From Comamonadaceae bacterium (GTDB taxonomy: Bacteria > Pseudomonadota > Gammaproteobacteria > Burkholderiales > Burkholderiaceae_C): a DNA stretch of 64,000 nt. Shown here piece after piece: positions 16,017 to 25,612 of the stretch (its first letter is position 1; the number at the start of each line of letters is the position of its first letter). The translations under genes were made by a program, and so were the position numbers. Where the stretch lies: positions 1 to 64,000 of the forward strand of contig JAIYBB010000004.1 of assembly GCA_027488735.1 (NCBI GenBank), in the 5' to 3' direction. The notes below the pieces were generated by a model. The model did not search any database, was not told where the DNA came from, and was given only the letters and a program-made list of their open reading frames with translations.

Positions 16017-16922
16017 TTAAACTGGGTTCAATAACTGGTTGGCCAACTCTATGGCCTGCGGCGCATGCGAGGAAACGCCATCAGCGCCGGTTTTTTGCAA
16101 CAGGTCTGGGTCGCTCGCCACTGCAGGGCCACCCAAAATCACCAAGGTCTGGGGGTTGATCGCTTGCATTTTGAGTCGCGTGATCAAGTCTTTGAGCCCT
16201 GGCAGTTGCTCTACCAAACCGACGGATAAACCGATCATGTCAAACCATTCACGCCGCAATGCCTTTGTTAATTCTTCCTCGGACGACGCAATTTCCATGA
16301 CCACTTGCCAGCCGTCACTGCGAAACATTTCAGATACGATGCTAAGCCCAAGTATGTGCATAGACCCAGGAGCGCAGGCAAAAAATATGCGCTTGATCTC
16401 GCCAGCGGTTTGTGGTGATTCATGGTTGATGTAACCCAAGCTGCGCGTCAACTGGTGCATGCGCATCAAGCCATGCGTGACAGCGGTGAAATCTTTTTTA
16501 TCCAGCTCCCACTCTTGACCGAGCCAACGCGCTGAGGGGGTGATCAGGTCGACAAACACACTTTCAATCGACACACCTTGGTCGATGAGTCCCATGACAT
16601 AAGCCAGCGGCTGATCGAGTTCGTTACCCAAACAGGATTCGGAAAAATGTTCGATTTCTGCGTCTGTGAAATTGCGCGATATCTTTGGCTCGCTTTGGTA
16701 GTCTGCAACGCTGGTGTGTGCTTGCATCAACTGTGGAATGATTTGCGCCTCAATCACCGACAACAAAGATTTTTGGCAGTTGTCCGCAGAAGAAGTATCT
16801 AGAGAGTCGGACAACTGTGCAGATTGTTTGGGTTGTGCGCCTGGGGCAAAAGCCGAAAGCACAATGTTCGACAGACCATGAATGTCAGCCAAGGGTTTGG
16901 CAATTGAAATGCTGATACTCAT
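16017..16922 (-). CDS. B12-binding-domain regulator, AerR/PpaA-like
   Basis: 301 residues. The middle (about 130-165) has ARWLGQEWELDKKDFTAVTH and GLMRMHQLTR, the helical cap pattern of the AerR/PpaA/CarH group. The C-terminal B12-binding domain shows APGSMHILGLSIVSEMFRSDGWQV: the His-x-x-Gly cobalamin motif is kept but the usual Asp two residues before His is Ser. The end GGPAVASDP...GADGVSSHA fits the corrinoid fold. In purple bacteria these are light- and redox-sensing partners of PpsR. The start at 16922 has GGAGAA seven bases upstream; the frame is open 66 bp further. It is divergent from the oxidoreductase genes. Confidence 0.85.
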   Translation of the reverse strand: MSISISIAKPLADIHGLSNIVLSAFAPGAQPKQSAQLSDSLDTSSADNCQKSLLSVIEAQIIPQLMQAHTSVADYQSEPKISRNFTDAEIEHFSESCLGNELDQPLAYVMGLIDQGVSIESVFVDLITPSARWLGQEWELDKKDFTAVTHGLMRMHQLTRSLGYINHESPQTAGEIKRIFFACAPGSMHILGLSIVSEMFRSDGWQVVMEIASSEEELTKALRREWFDMIGLSVGLVEQLPGLKDLITRLKMQAINPQTLVILGGPAVASDPDLLQKTGADGVSSHAPQAIELANQLLNPV

Positions 16923-17154
16923 AGGGTTCTCCGGGTAGGAACAGACAGCTTCCAATTGACACACAAATACTTGATGACATTTTGTCAATATTCCTAGCGC
17001 TTAGCCACTCGTTCAAGGGTAAATACTCAGCAAATAATCTATGAAGACCTGTGTTTCTCAGGGTTTTCCTTGTGTTTAGCGTGATACCACCCACACAGCA
17101 AACTCCGATGAAATACTGATCTCGGTCATTCATCAGTTAACAGGAGACATCCAC
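16923..17154. promoter_or_regulatory. Divergent intergenic region
   Basis: This 232-bp gap separates the AerR-like gene from the oxidoreductase pair and must hold both promoters. It contains a palindrome TGACA-TTT-TGTCA at 16975-16987, a possible operator. A TGT-N12-ACA PpsR-type site was looked for and not found. Ribosome binding site AACAGGAGA lies before 17155. Confidence 0.4.
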
Positions 17155-17781
17155 ATGCGAACCATACCCATAGCAAATCTTGCTTCAGAGTTCAGTGATT
17201 GTGAAGAAAGCGGCATCGTCCCGAAACAAAACCTTCCTTTGGCGCGCCGTGAGTTCTTGAAGGGCTCAGGCATTTTGATGGGCACTTTGGCGGCCGGTTC
17301 GGTGTTGGCAGGTCTTGCTCCCTCCACTGCTTGGGCGGTTGAATTGAAAACCCTGAGCAAAGCCGAAGGCGAAACCTTGATGGCCATGGGCCGTGTGATT
17401 TACCCGCACAAAAAATTGCCGGATGCCGTATATGCCATCCTTGCCAAGGATTTGGATGGTGCCGCCTCCGGTAGTGCCGACACTGCCAAGATGCTGCGCG
17501 AAGGCATTGCCAACCTTGACAGTATGGCTGGTGGAAATTTCGCCAAAGCCAAAGCCGATAAACGTCTGTCGATAGTCAAAGGATTGGAAGGCTCGACTTT
17601 TTTTAGCACGGTGCGTGGTCAATGCGTGACCTCGATCTACAACAATGACATGGCATTTGCCGCGTTTGGTTTTCCCGGTTCAGCTTGGGAAAAAGGTGGC
17701 TACATCACACGTGGCTTCCAAGATTTGAAATGGCTGCCAGCCCCATCCAAAGAAGCCAGCCCACCCCCTTACATGGGCTGA
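17155..17781 (+). CDS. Tat-exported small subunit, gluconate 2-dehydrogenase subunit 3-like
   Basis: 208 residues. A twin-arginine signal LARREFLKGSG followed by a hydrophobic stretch (ILMGTLAAGSVLAGLAPSTAWA) predicts export through Tat, probably with the bound partner. The rest (LSKAEGETLMAMGRVIYPHKKLPD...) resembles small subunits of membrane GMC dehydrogenases, which escort the flavoprotein and stabilise it. The GMC gene follows 36 bp later in the same direction, supporting a two-subunit enzyme. A cytochrome c subunit, usual for gluconate or sorbitol dehydrogenases, is not seen nearby. Confidence 0.78.
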   Translation: MRTIPIANLASEFSDCEESGIVPKQNLPLARREFLKGSGILMGTLAAGSVLAGLAPSTAWAVELKTLSKAEGETLMAMGRVIYPHKKLPDAVYAILAKDLDGAASGSADTAKMLREGIANLDSMAGGNFAKAKADKRLSIVKGLEGSTFFSTVRGQCVTSIYNNDMAFAAFGFPGSAWEKGGYITRGFQDLKWLPAPSKEASPPPYMG

Positions 17782-17817
17782 TCTCAACGATTGACAAAAT
17801 TTCAGGAGAAACACAAC

Positions 17818-19386
17818 ATGGCTTCTATTTCATACAGCGACGACTCCGTGGTCGTCATCATTGGTTCTGGCGCAGGTGGTGGCACATTGGCCAACGAGTT
17901 GTGCCAAAAGGGTATCAAAGTGGTGGTGCTTGAAGCTGGTGCCCGTCAGTCCCCGCAATCATTCGTGAACGACGAATGGAAATCATTCGGTCAATTGGCA
18001 TGGTTGGACCCACGCACCACATCCGGTACATGGCGTGTCGCCAAAGACTTTTCTGGTTTGCCCGCCTGGATTTGCAAGACCGTGGGTGGATCAACCACCC
18101 ACTGGGCTGGCGCATCTTTGCGTTTACAAGAGCATGAGTTCCGTGCCAAAACCGTTTACGGCGATATCAAGGGTGCCAATTTGCTCGACTGGCCGATCAC
18201 ACTGTCAGAACTCACGCCTTATTACGCTAAAGCCGAAAACAAAATGGGCGTGACCCGAACCAACGGTATTCCTGGTTTGCCAGGCAATAACAACTTCAAA
18301 GTGATGCATGCTGGTGCAAAAAAACTGGGCTACAAGCAAGTTCACACAGGAAACATGGCGATCAATAGCCAGCCGCGTGACGGACGTGGTCGTTGCATGC
18401 AACTCGGTTTTTGTTTCCAAGGCTGTAAGAGCGGTGCCAAATGGTCGACGCTCTACACCGAAATTCCCAAAGCAGAAGCCACGGGCAATTTGGACCTGCG
18501 CCCTGAAGCCCATGTGACCCGTATTGAACATAATTCAAAAGGCATGGTCAGTGGTGTCGTGTATTTCGACAAAGACGGCAAAGAACAGCGCCAATCAGCT
18601 CGGGTGGTGTGTGTGGCAGGTAACTCGATCGAGACCCCTCGTTTGTTGTTGCTCTCAGCATCTAATATGTTCAGAGACGGTTTGGCCAATTCCTCTGGAC
18701 AAGTGGGTCGCAACTACATGCGTCACATGACAGGTTCTGTGTACGCAGCGTTCAAGGACCCGGTTCATATGTACCGTGGCACCACCATGGCAGGCATCAT
18801 CAGCGACGAATCTAATCACAACCCCAAGCGTGGCTTTGCGGGTGGCTATGAGATGGAAACCTTGTCGCTAGGCTTGGCCTTTATGCCTGCCTTCCTAGAC
18901 CCCGGGGCATGGGGTGCTGACTACGCTTGGTGGATGGACAACTACACCAACCTAGCGGGTATGTGGCTTGTGGGTGAGGATATGCCTCGCGAAACAAACC
19001 GCATCACATTGAACAACAATGTGAAAGACAAATGGGGCAGTCCGGTGGCGAATGTTCACTTCGACGACCATGAAAATGACATTGTGATGCGTAACCATGC
19101 CTTTACCCAGGGCGAGCGTATTTACCAAGCGGCGGGTGCCATCAAAACTTACCGTACGCCGCCTTACCCATCTACCCACAACCTAGGCACTTGCCGTCTG
19201 AGTGCCAATGCACGTGACGGCGTGGCTAACAAATGGGGCCAGACGCACGACATCCCCAATCTGTTCATCAGTGACGGCAGCCAGTTCACCACCGGCGGCG
19301 CTGAAAACCCCACATTGACGATCGTGACATTGGCGATTCGTCAGGCGGATTACATCGCCAAACAGATGACCGAACGGGCCATTTGA
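17818..19386 (+). CDS. GMC-family FAD oxidoreductase
   Basis: 522 residues. N-terminal FAD-binding VVIIGSGAGGGTLANELCQKG, then VVVLEAGARQ, the GGSTTHWAGASLR substrate-domain loop, a late VCVAGNSIETPRLLLLSAS and the C-terminal HNLGTCRLS...LFISDGSQFTTGGAENPTLTIVTLAIRQADYI with the catalytic His region. It oxidises an alcohol or sugar and passes electrons to the respiratory chain if the family analogy holds. It has no signal peptide of its own and would be exported with the Tat small subunit. AGGAG lies before ATG 17818; 27 bp more are open upstream. Confidence 0.9.
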   Translation: MASISYSDDSVVVIIGSGAGGGTLANELCQKGIKVVVLEAGARQSPQSFVNDEWKSFGQLAWLDPRTTSGTWRVAKDFSGLPAWICKTVGGSTTHWAGASLRLQEHEFRAKTVYGDIKGANLLDWPITLSELTPYYAKAENKMGVTRTNGIPGLPGNNNFKVMHAGAKKLGYKQVHTGNMAINSQPRDGRGRCMQLGFCFQGCKSGAKWSTLYTEIPKAEATGNLDLRPEAHVTRIEHNSKGMVSGVVYFDKDGKEQRQSARVVCVAGNSIETPRLLLLSASNMFRDGLANSSGQVGRNYMRHMTGSVYAAFKDPVHMYRGTTMAGIISDESNHNPKRGFAGGYEMETLSLGLAFMPAFLDPGAWGADYAWWMDNYTNLAGMWLVGEDMPRETNRITLNNNVKDKWGSPVANVHFDDHENDIVMRNHAFTQGERIYQAAGAIKTYRTPPYPSTHNLGTCRLSANARDGVANKWGQTHDIPNLFISDGSQFTTGGAENPTLTIVTLAIRQADYIAKQMTERAI

Positions 19387-19418
19387 TACAGTGATTTTTC
19401 CAGCTAAAGGAGTGCTGT

Positions 19419-19817
19419 ATGTGTGAGTATTTTGTGAAAGCCGATCCGATTCAGTACGAGCAACGCACACGCTCGGTTCGCATTCGCGGCATGCTCACCA
19501 GCATCCGGTTGGAAAACATGGTGTGGGATGTGTTGGCAGAGATGGCCGAGGATGAGGGCTGCACCACCAATGCTCTCATCTGCGCATTGCACGATGAAAT
19601 TCTTCAGCATCGGGGCGAAGTTCCCAACTTCGCCTCGTTTCTGAGAATCACCAGTTTGCGCTATTTGCGCAGATGTTTGATCACGCTTGAAAAAAAGCAC
19701 CAGTCGACAGTTGACCCCCTGCTTGGTCCAGATGTTTTGCCTCTTTCACTCAACGCTAATTTCGACTCTTCATCTCCCAGATCCCATCCCAAAATATTGG
19801 CGGCTGTCAAATCCTGA
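19419..19817 (+). CDS. Ribbon-helix-helix domain protein
   Basis: 132 residues. Residues 20-85 (RSVRIRGMLTSIRLENMVWDVLAEMAEDEGCTTNALI by segments, then FASFLRITSLRYLRR) match the RHH_4 type: a beta strand in TSIRLE and two helices, a likely small DNA-binding protein. The C-terminal tail is Ser/Pro-rich. It starts 32 bp after the GMC gene on the same strand with AAAGGAG upstream, so it may regulate or be co-transcribed with the pair. Targets are unknown. Confidence 0.75.
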   Translation: MCEYFVKADPIQYEQRTRSVRIRGMLTSIRLENMVWDVLAEMAEDEGCTTNALICALHDEILQHRGEVPNFASFLRITSLRYLRRCLITLEKKHQSTVDPLLGPDVLPLSLNANFDSSSPRSHPKILAAVKS

Positions 19818-19830
19818 TTTTTAAATTCCT

Positions 19831-20367
19831 ATGAATTTCAATACTGAATTGCAAACAGGTGTTTGCGAAAATCCCGATGCTTCGTCTAAGGGATTTGTTC
19901 TCAACCATTCCATGCTGCGTGTCAAAGACCCAGCCGTGGCTTTGGACTTTTATTCACGCATCATGGGCATGCGCTTGTTACGCAAGTTGGACTTCCCCGA
20001 GATGAAATTCAGCCTTTATTTTCTGGCTGTGGCTGAATCTGCCAGCCGTGCACCACAGGATACTGGCGAAAGAACAGCTTGGACATTTTCACAAGCTGGC
20101 ATATTGGAATTGACCCATAACTGGGGAACTGAAACTGATGCCGAATTCAAATACCACGATGGCAATGCTCAACCTCAAGGCTTTGGCCATATCTGTTTTT
20201 CAGTGCCAGATTTAGACGCCGCCATCCAATGGTTTGACAACAACCAAGTGGTTTATGTCAAACGCCCCGAGCAAGGCAAGATGAAAGATGTGGCGTTCAT
20301 CAAAGACCCAGACGGCTATTGGATAGAGATTGTTGAACCCGGTCGCTTGAAGCAACTGGGCCATTGA
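19831..20367 (+). CDS. gloA: Lactoylglutathione lyase (glyoxalase I)
   Basis: 178 residues. Converts the methylglyoxal-glutathione hemithioacetal into S-lactoylglutathione. Two glyoxalase half-domains: HSMLRVKDPAVALDFYSRIMGMRLLRKLDFPEMKFSLYFL (first metal His) and GFGHICFSVPDLDAAIQWFD, ending AFIKDPDGYWIEIVEP with the metal-binding Glu. The length is that of long, eukaryote-like GloA common in proteobacteria. The stop abuts the convergent small gene that follows without a gap. Confidence 0.93.
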   Translation: MNFNTELQTGVCENPDASSKGFVLNHSMLRVKDPAVALDFYSRIMGMRLLRKLDFPEMKFSLYFLAVAESASRAPQDTGERTAWTFSQAGILELTHNWGTETDAEFKYHDGNAQPQGFGHICFSVPDLDAAIQWFDNNQVVYVKRPEQGKMKDVAFIKDPDGYWIEIVEPGRLKQLGH

Positions 20368-20637
20368 TCAACGAGGCTTTTTAAGTCCAGACGCAGAGAT
20401 AAAGTCTTTGCGTTTTATTTCATCAGATTTCAATGCTTGCTGGATCTGCTTGACCAGCAGTTTTTTGGTGTCCTCTTGCATATTGGTCGCACGCAGTCTT
20501 ATGTAAATGGCTTTGGCTTTTTCTTTGTCATACGTTGCCTCTACCAAAGCTTGGGCCCACAGGCCGTCGCGTATCACGCCTTCTTGCATCTCACGAAGAA
20601 CCATTGCGTGTATGAGTTCACTGTTTTGCGTAGCCAT
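20368..20637 (-). CDS. Small hypothetical protein
   Basis: 89 residues, no family recognised. Highly charged and helical (ELIHAMVLREMQEGVIRDG, LWAQALVEATYDKEKAKAIY) with a basic end GLKKPR. The helical arrangement is reminiscent of short helical-repeat (Sel1/TPR-like) modules, not strong enough to name. Start 20637 (ATG) is preferred over a TTG 30 bp upstream. Its stop directly abuts gloA's stop on the other strand. Confidence 0.6.
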   Translation of the reverse strand: MATQNSELIHAMVLREMQEGVIRDGLWAQALVEATYDKEKAKAIYIRLRATNMQEDTKKLLVKQIQQALKSDEIKRKDFISASGLKKPR

Positions 20638-20754
20638 GACTGCTTTCTGTGGAGGCGGAGATGTCAATCAAACACCCGACCTTCTCATGATGAATGAAAA
20701 ACGCTATCGACTGAGAGACAACAGCAAGTTGTGGAAATTATAGGTGCCGGTTTT

Positions 20755-21756
20755 TTATGCAGTCTGATGCATGGCTGTGACTCTGGCAACTTCATTTTTT
20801 GAACCTAGAAACACACTCACACGTTGGTGCAAAAGTGTCGGCTGAATATCCAAAATACGCTGATTGCCATTGGTGGCCATGCCGCCAGCTTGCTCGACCA
20901 GCCAACCCATGGGATTGGCCTCATACATCAGGCGCAGTTTGCCAGGCTTGTCGGGTTCGCGCTTGTCCCACGGGTACATGAATACGCCGCCTCGGGTCAG
21001 AATGCGGTGAACATCGGCCACCATGCTGGCGACCCAGCGCATATTGAAATCTTTGCCGCGTGGCCCGCTGCTCCCTGCCAAGCATTCAGCGATGTAATCC
21101 GCCACCGGCTTGTCCCAGTGGCGCATATTGCTCATGTTGATGGCGAATTCGCGGGTGTCTTCAGGGATTCGCACATTTTCCTGGGTTAAGACGAAAGAGC
21201 CTTGTTCTCGGTCAAGTGTGAACATGGCGACACCGTCGCCTACAGTCAATACCAACGTAGTTTGTGGCCCATAGACGCAATAGCCAGCTGCGACTTGTGC
21301 TCGACCGGGTTGCAAAAAATCCGATTCGGTCACTTTGTCTGATGATTCGGGTTTTTTCAACACGCTAAAAATGGTGCCGATGCTGACATTCACATCGATG
21401 TTGCTAGAGCCATCCAGTGGGTCGAACAACAGCAGGTATTCGCCTTGTGGGTAACGGTTAGGAACCACGTATATGGTGTCCATTTCCTCTGAGGCCATGG
21501 CGGCCAAATGACCGCCCCATTCATTGGCTTCAATCAATACCTCATTGGCGATGATGTCGAGTTTTTTCTGCACTTCGCCTTGTATGTTTTCGCTGTGTGC
21601 CGAGCCAAGTACACCGCCCAAGGCGCCTTTATTGACCGCATGGCTGATGCCTTTGCAAGCTCGCGCCACCACTTCAAGCAACAGCCGTAACTCGGGCGGA
21701 ATATTTTGCTTGGCACGCTGTTGTTCTACCAAGTAACGAGACAAAGATGCAGCCAT
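20755..21756 (-). CDS. fbp: Fructose-1,6-bisphosphatase class 1
   Basis: 333 residues, usual length. Dephosphorylates fructose 1,6-bisphosphate in gluconeogenesis or carbon fixation. Signatures: [17 protein letters not shown], the metal site [24 protein letters not shown] and the C-terminal [31 protein letters not shown] by segments, plus the active-site Lys. It is 4 bp downstream of pepN and likely co-transcribed with it. Confidence 0.97.
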   Translation of the reverse strand: MAASLSRYLVEQQRAKQNIPPELRLLLEVVARACKGISHAVNKGALGGVLGSAHSENIQGEVQKKLDIIANEVLIEANEWGGHLAAMASEEMDTIYVVPNRYPQGEYLLLFDPLDGSSNIDVNVSIGTIFSVLKKPESSDKVTESDFLQPGRAQVAAGYCVYGPQTTLVLTVGDGVAMFTLDREQGSFVLTQENVRIPEDTREFAINMSNMRHWDKPVADYIAECLAGSSGPRGKDFNMRWVASMVADVHRILTRGGVFMYPWDKREPDKPGKLRLMYEANPMGWLVEQAGGMATNGNQRILDIQPTLLHQRVSVFLGSKNEVARVTAMHQTA

Positions 21757-21759
21757 GTA

Positions 21760-24411
21760 TCAATCCTCCAATGCAGAGTCAATCACCTCGCGCACATCGG
21801 CGCTTAAATCTTCCTTGGCGCTGACGCGACGAATGGCTTCGTGCGCGGCACTGCGGTAGGGTTCGCTCAATTTACGCCAACGGTCCAAGGCGCGGGCCAA
21901 GCGGGCAGCCACTTGTGGGTTGAAGCTGTCTAACTCCAGCACACGTTCGCTCCAAAACACATAACCCGAGGCGTCAGTCCGGTGAAATGCGGCCGGGTTG
22001 CTGCAGAAACTAGACACCAAACTGCGGGCACGATTGGGATTGCGAATTTGAAAGTCAGGGTGTTGCATCAATTGACGCACTCGACCAAGCACATGGCCAT
22101 CGTGATCGCAGGCAGATGCTTGCACGGAAAACCATTTGTCCAATACCAATTCTTCATGTTTGAATTGGTGATGAAAAGAAGCAAGGGCTTGTGCGGCCAA
22201 GGCGTGGTTGACCGACACCAGGGCTTGCAAGGCGTGCATGCGTTCGGTCATGTTGTTGGCGTGGCTGAATGCTTCGAGGGCTTGTTGTGCCCATTGGTCA
22301 TCATGCTGAAATTGACCGGCCAAGCACAGGTAGTTCAATGCCAAACCATGCAATGCCCGCAAACCGCTGGATTTAGCGTCAGGCGAGTATTCGCCTTTTG
22401 CACGATGTTGTGCATGGGTCCATGTCCAATCCTCGTGCATGTCGAGCGCAATTTGGCGGCGCATGGTTTCGCGCACCTGATGGATTTTTTGTGGATCAAC
22501 CAACTTGGCTTGTTCAGCGATATAACTTTCACTCGGCGGTGTCAGCACCAGCTCTTTGAATGCCGGATCTAGCTCTGGGTGGCGCAGCACTTGGCGTAAA
22601 CCGCGAATGAATTCTTCAGACAGCAGAGAGTCAGAAACTGAGTCTTGCGCCAAGGCTTGCATGGTCGCCGCCAGATACAAACGTTGAGAGGCTTCCCAGC
22701 GGTTGAATGCATCGGTGTCGTGAGCAAGTAGCACCAGCAATTGCGCTTGGCTGTGTGGAAACTGTAATTGCACGGGCGCACTGAATCCACGCAGTAATGA
22801 AGGAATCACGGGTGACGCCATATTTTCAATCACCAAGGTGTGCTTTGCTTCGGACATCACCAACAATTGCTCGGGCAGGACCGGTTGCCCATTTTCATTG
22901 AGTAAGCCAAATTGAATGGGAATGAGAAAAGGAAGTTTGTGCAACTGACCGGGCGTCGCAGGGCAACTTTGCGTGAAGTGCAATGTCAGGCGCTGGGTGA
23001 TGAGGTCATGCGACATTTCCACATCTACCTTTGGCGTACCTGATTGTGCATACCAGTGCTTGAACACATCAAGTTTTTTGTAAAGCTCGGTGGCGGGGTT
23101 GGCATCTGCGATGGCCTGAACAAATTCATCGCAAGTCACGGCCTGGCCGTCATGCCGTTGGAAGTACAACTTCATGCCCATGGCAAAGCCGTCGCGTCCG
23201 ACCAAGGTTTGCATCATGCGGACAATTTCAGCGCCTTTTTCGTAAATCGTGACAGTGTAGAAATTGTTGATCTCCATGTAGCTGTCGGGGCGAACCGGGT
23301 GTGCCATGGGGCCTGCGTCTTCGGCAAACTGCACCGTGCGCAATAAGCGAACATCTTCAATGCGCTTGACCGCGCGGGCAGACTCTGAGCCACACAGGTC
23401 TTGGCTGAATTCTTGGTCACGGAAAACCGTCAAACCTTCTTTGAGCGACAGTTGAAACCAATCGCGGCAAGTGATCCGGTTTCCGGTCCAGTTGTGGAAA
23501 TACTCATGTCCCACCACGCTCTCGATATTGGCGTAGTCTTGGTCGGTGGCGGTGGAAGGACTGGCAAGCACATATTTGGTGTTGAAGATATTCAAGCCCT
23601 TGTTTTCCATCGCGCCCATGTTGAAGTCAGAGGTGGCAACCACCATGAAGCGCTCTAAATCCAGGCTCAATCCAAAACGCGCTTCGTCCCACGCAATGCT
23701 GGACATCAACGAATGCATGGCATGGTCGGTCTTGTCCAAGTCACCGGAGCGAACATAAATTTGTAACAAATGTTCCTTGCCGTTGCGTGCCTTGATACGT
23801 TGTTCACGGCACACCAATTTGCCTGCTACCAATGCAAACAAATAGCTCGGCTTGTGGTGCGGGTCTACCCATTTCGCAAAATGACGGCCGTCTTCTAAAT
23901 CGCCTTGCTCGACCAAATTGCCGTTGGACAAAAGCACAGGGAAATCAGTTTTGTGGGCGCGCAATGTCACGGAGTACAGCGACATGACATCCGGGCGATC
24001 CAAAAAGTAACTGATGCGTCTAAAGCCTTGCGCTTCACATTGCGTGAAAAAAGAATCTTGGCTGACGTACAAGCCGCTTAGCTGGGTATTTTTGGAAGGG
24101 TTGCAGGTGGTGAAAATTTCCAGTTTCAACGGTTCATGCCCTTGCGGCAAATTTTCCAAAACCAGTTGATCACCATCCATCTTGAATGAGGTGCCTTGGC
24201 CGTTAACCAAGACACGCGAGAGGTTCAACTCTTCGCCATCCAATTTCAGCGGTTGTGCCGCCACGTCCGGGTTGCGGCGAATCTGCATGGTGTTGAGCAC
24301 GCGGGTTTTTTGCGGATCGAGGTCAAACACCAATTCAACGCTGTCGATCCAGTAGCCGGGAGCTTGGTAGTCTTCGCGCCGAGTGATCACGGCCTGGCCT
24401 TCACGAAACAT
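21760..24411 (-). CDS. pepN: Aminopeptidase N
   Basis: 883 residues, M1 family zinc metallopeptidase of bacterial PepN length. The exopeptidase motif GAMENKGLNIFN, the zinc site VVGHEYFHNWTGNRITCRDWFQLSLKEGLTVFRDQEF (HExxH with Glu 19 residues later, by segments) and the C-terminal helical bundle are present. It removes N-terminal residues from peptides in cytosolic protein turnover. It shares the minus-strand operon with fbp, and prfB lies 33 bp upstream. Confidence 0.97.
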   Translation of the reverse strand: MFREGQAVITRREDYQAPGYWIDSVELVFDLDPQKTRVLNTMQIRRNPDVAAQPLKLDGEELNLSRVLVNGQGTSFKMDGDQLVLENLPQGHEPLKLEIFTTCNPSKNTQLSGLYVSQDSFFTQCEAQGFRRISYFLDRPDVMSLYSVTLRAHKTDFPVLLSNGNLVEQGDLEDGRHFAKWVDPHHKPSYLFALVAGKLVCREQRIKARNGKEHLLQIYVRSGDLDKTDHAMHSLMSSIAWDEARFGLSLDLERFMVVATSDFNMGAMENKGLNIFNTKYVLASPSTATDQDYANIESVVGHEYFHNWTGNRITCRDWFQLSLKEGLTVFRDQEFSQDLCGSESARAVKRIEDVRLLRTVQFAEDAGPMAHPVRPDSYMEINNFYTVTIYEKGAEIVRMMQTLVGRDGFAMGMKLYFQRHDGQAVTCDEFVQAIADANPATELYKKLDVFKHWYAQSGTPKVDVEMSHDLITQRLTLHFTQSCPATPGQLHKLPFLIPIQFGLLNENGQPVLPEQLLVMSEAKHTLVIENMASPVIPSLLRGFSAPVQLQFPHSQAQLLVLLAHDTDAFNRWEASQRLYLAATMQALAQDSVSDSLLSEEFIRGLRQVLRHPELDPAFKELVLTPPSESYIAEQAKLVDPQKIHQVRETMRRQIALDMHEDWTWTHAQHRAKGEYSPDAKSSGLRALHGLALNYLCLAGQFQHDDQWAQQALEAFSHANNMTERMHALQALVSVNHALAAQALASFHHQFKHEELVLDKWFSVQASACDHDGHVLGRVRQLMQHPDFQIRNPNRARSLVSSFCSNPAAFHRTDASGYVFWSERVLELDSFNPQVAARLARALDRWRKLSEPYRSAAHEAIRRVSAKEDLSADVREVIDSALED

Positions 24412-24444
24412 GGGGAAATTCTCCGATAACGGTTGTTTGGCCGC

Positions 24445-25549
24445 TCAAACACCTTGTTTGAGCGAGGCCTCGATGAAAGTGTCCAGATCGCCGTCCAGCA
24501 CTTTCTGTGTGTTGCTGATCTCTACGTTGGTGCGCAAATCCTTGATGCGGCTTTGGTCCAGCACATAACTGCGAATTTGGTGACCCCAGCCCACATCGGT
24601 TTTGGTGTCTTCCAATTTTTGCTGTGCTTCCATGCGCTTTCGCATTTCAAAGTCATACAGGCGCGAGCGCAAGCGCTTCCAAGCCACATCGCGGTTGCTG
24701 TGCTGGCTGCGACCGTCTTGGCACTGCACCACGATGCCAGTGGGAATGTGCGTCAAGCGCACTGCCGAATCGGTTTTGTTGATGTGCTGGCCACCCGCAC
24801 CACTGGCGCGAAAGGTATCGGTGCGCACATCCGCGGGATTGATATCGATTTCAATGGAGTCGTCAATCTCGGGGTAGACAAAAATGCTGGCAAAACTGGT
24901 GTGACGACCGCCCGCAGAATCGAAAGGCGATTTGCGCACTAAGCGATGAACGCCGGTCTCGGTGCGCAACAAACCAAAGGCGTATTCGCCTTCGATCTTC
25001 AAGGTTGCACCTTTGATCCCAGCGACATCACCCGGCGATTCGTCTTCCAGCGTGGCTTTGAATCCTTTGCGTTCCGCGTATTTCAAATACTGACGCAACA
25101 GCATGCTGGCCCAGTCGCAGGCCTCGGTGCCGCCGGCACCTGCTTGAATATCCAGAAATGCATTCAGCGGATCGGCCGGGTTGTTGAACATGCGCCGAAA
25201 TTCAAGCTTTTGTATTTCAGCCTCGATGCGTTGGGTGTCTTCTTCGATCGTGATCAAGCCCGCATCGTCATTGTCGGCTTTGCTCATCTCGAAGAGTTCG
25301 GAGTTGTCTTGGATTTCTTGTGTCAGGCGACCAAGCGCCAGGACAATATCGTCCAGCGATTTTTTTTCCTTGCCCAGTTCCTGCGCTTTTTTGGGGTCGT
25401 TCCAGACCGCCGGGTCTTCCAGCGATGCGTTGACGGTTCTCAGTCGTTCTGCTTTGGCATCGTAGTCAAAGATACCCCCGTAGGTCGAGGGTGCGAGCAC
25501 CCAAATCGACCAGCAAATTGCCCATGGTGTTGATACGTTCTGCGTCCAT
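24445..25549 (-). CDS. prfB: Peptide chain release factor 2 with programmed frameshift
   Basis: RF2 terminates translation at UGA and UAA. The gene has two frames: a 22-codon lead ([19 protein letters not shown], then TLDLRGYL) ending at UGA 25468-25466, and the main +1 frame from there ([12 protein letters not shown]...). RF2 features include the SPF tripeptide ([21 protein letters not shown] by segments) and the GGQ loop [19 protein letters not shown]. The start ATG at 25549 has GAGG upstream. Without the shift the product would be 22 residues, so the frameshift is required. Confidence 0.95.
25465..25480 (-). promoter_or_regulatory. prfB +1 frameshift signal
   Basis: On the minus strand CGGGGGTATCTTTGAC: a G-rich anti-Shine-Dalgarno-binding stretch, a three-base spacer, slippery CUU and UGA-C, the classical autoregulatory element of prfB. 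When RF2 is scarce the ribosome slips from CUU to UUU and continues. Confidence 0.95.
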
Positions 25550-25612
25550 ATGTCGCCTCAAAATTCTTGCAAAAGAACAGATTATCCCCTGAGCGCATTG
25601 GACTGAGATTGT

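Noticed and set aside
16923..17154. PpsR/CrtJ-type TGT-N12-ACA operator
   Set aside because: Looked for because of the AerR-like gene; no clear copy was found, only a TGACA-TTT-TGTCA palindrome.
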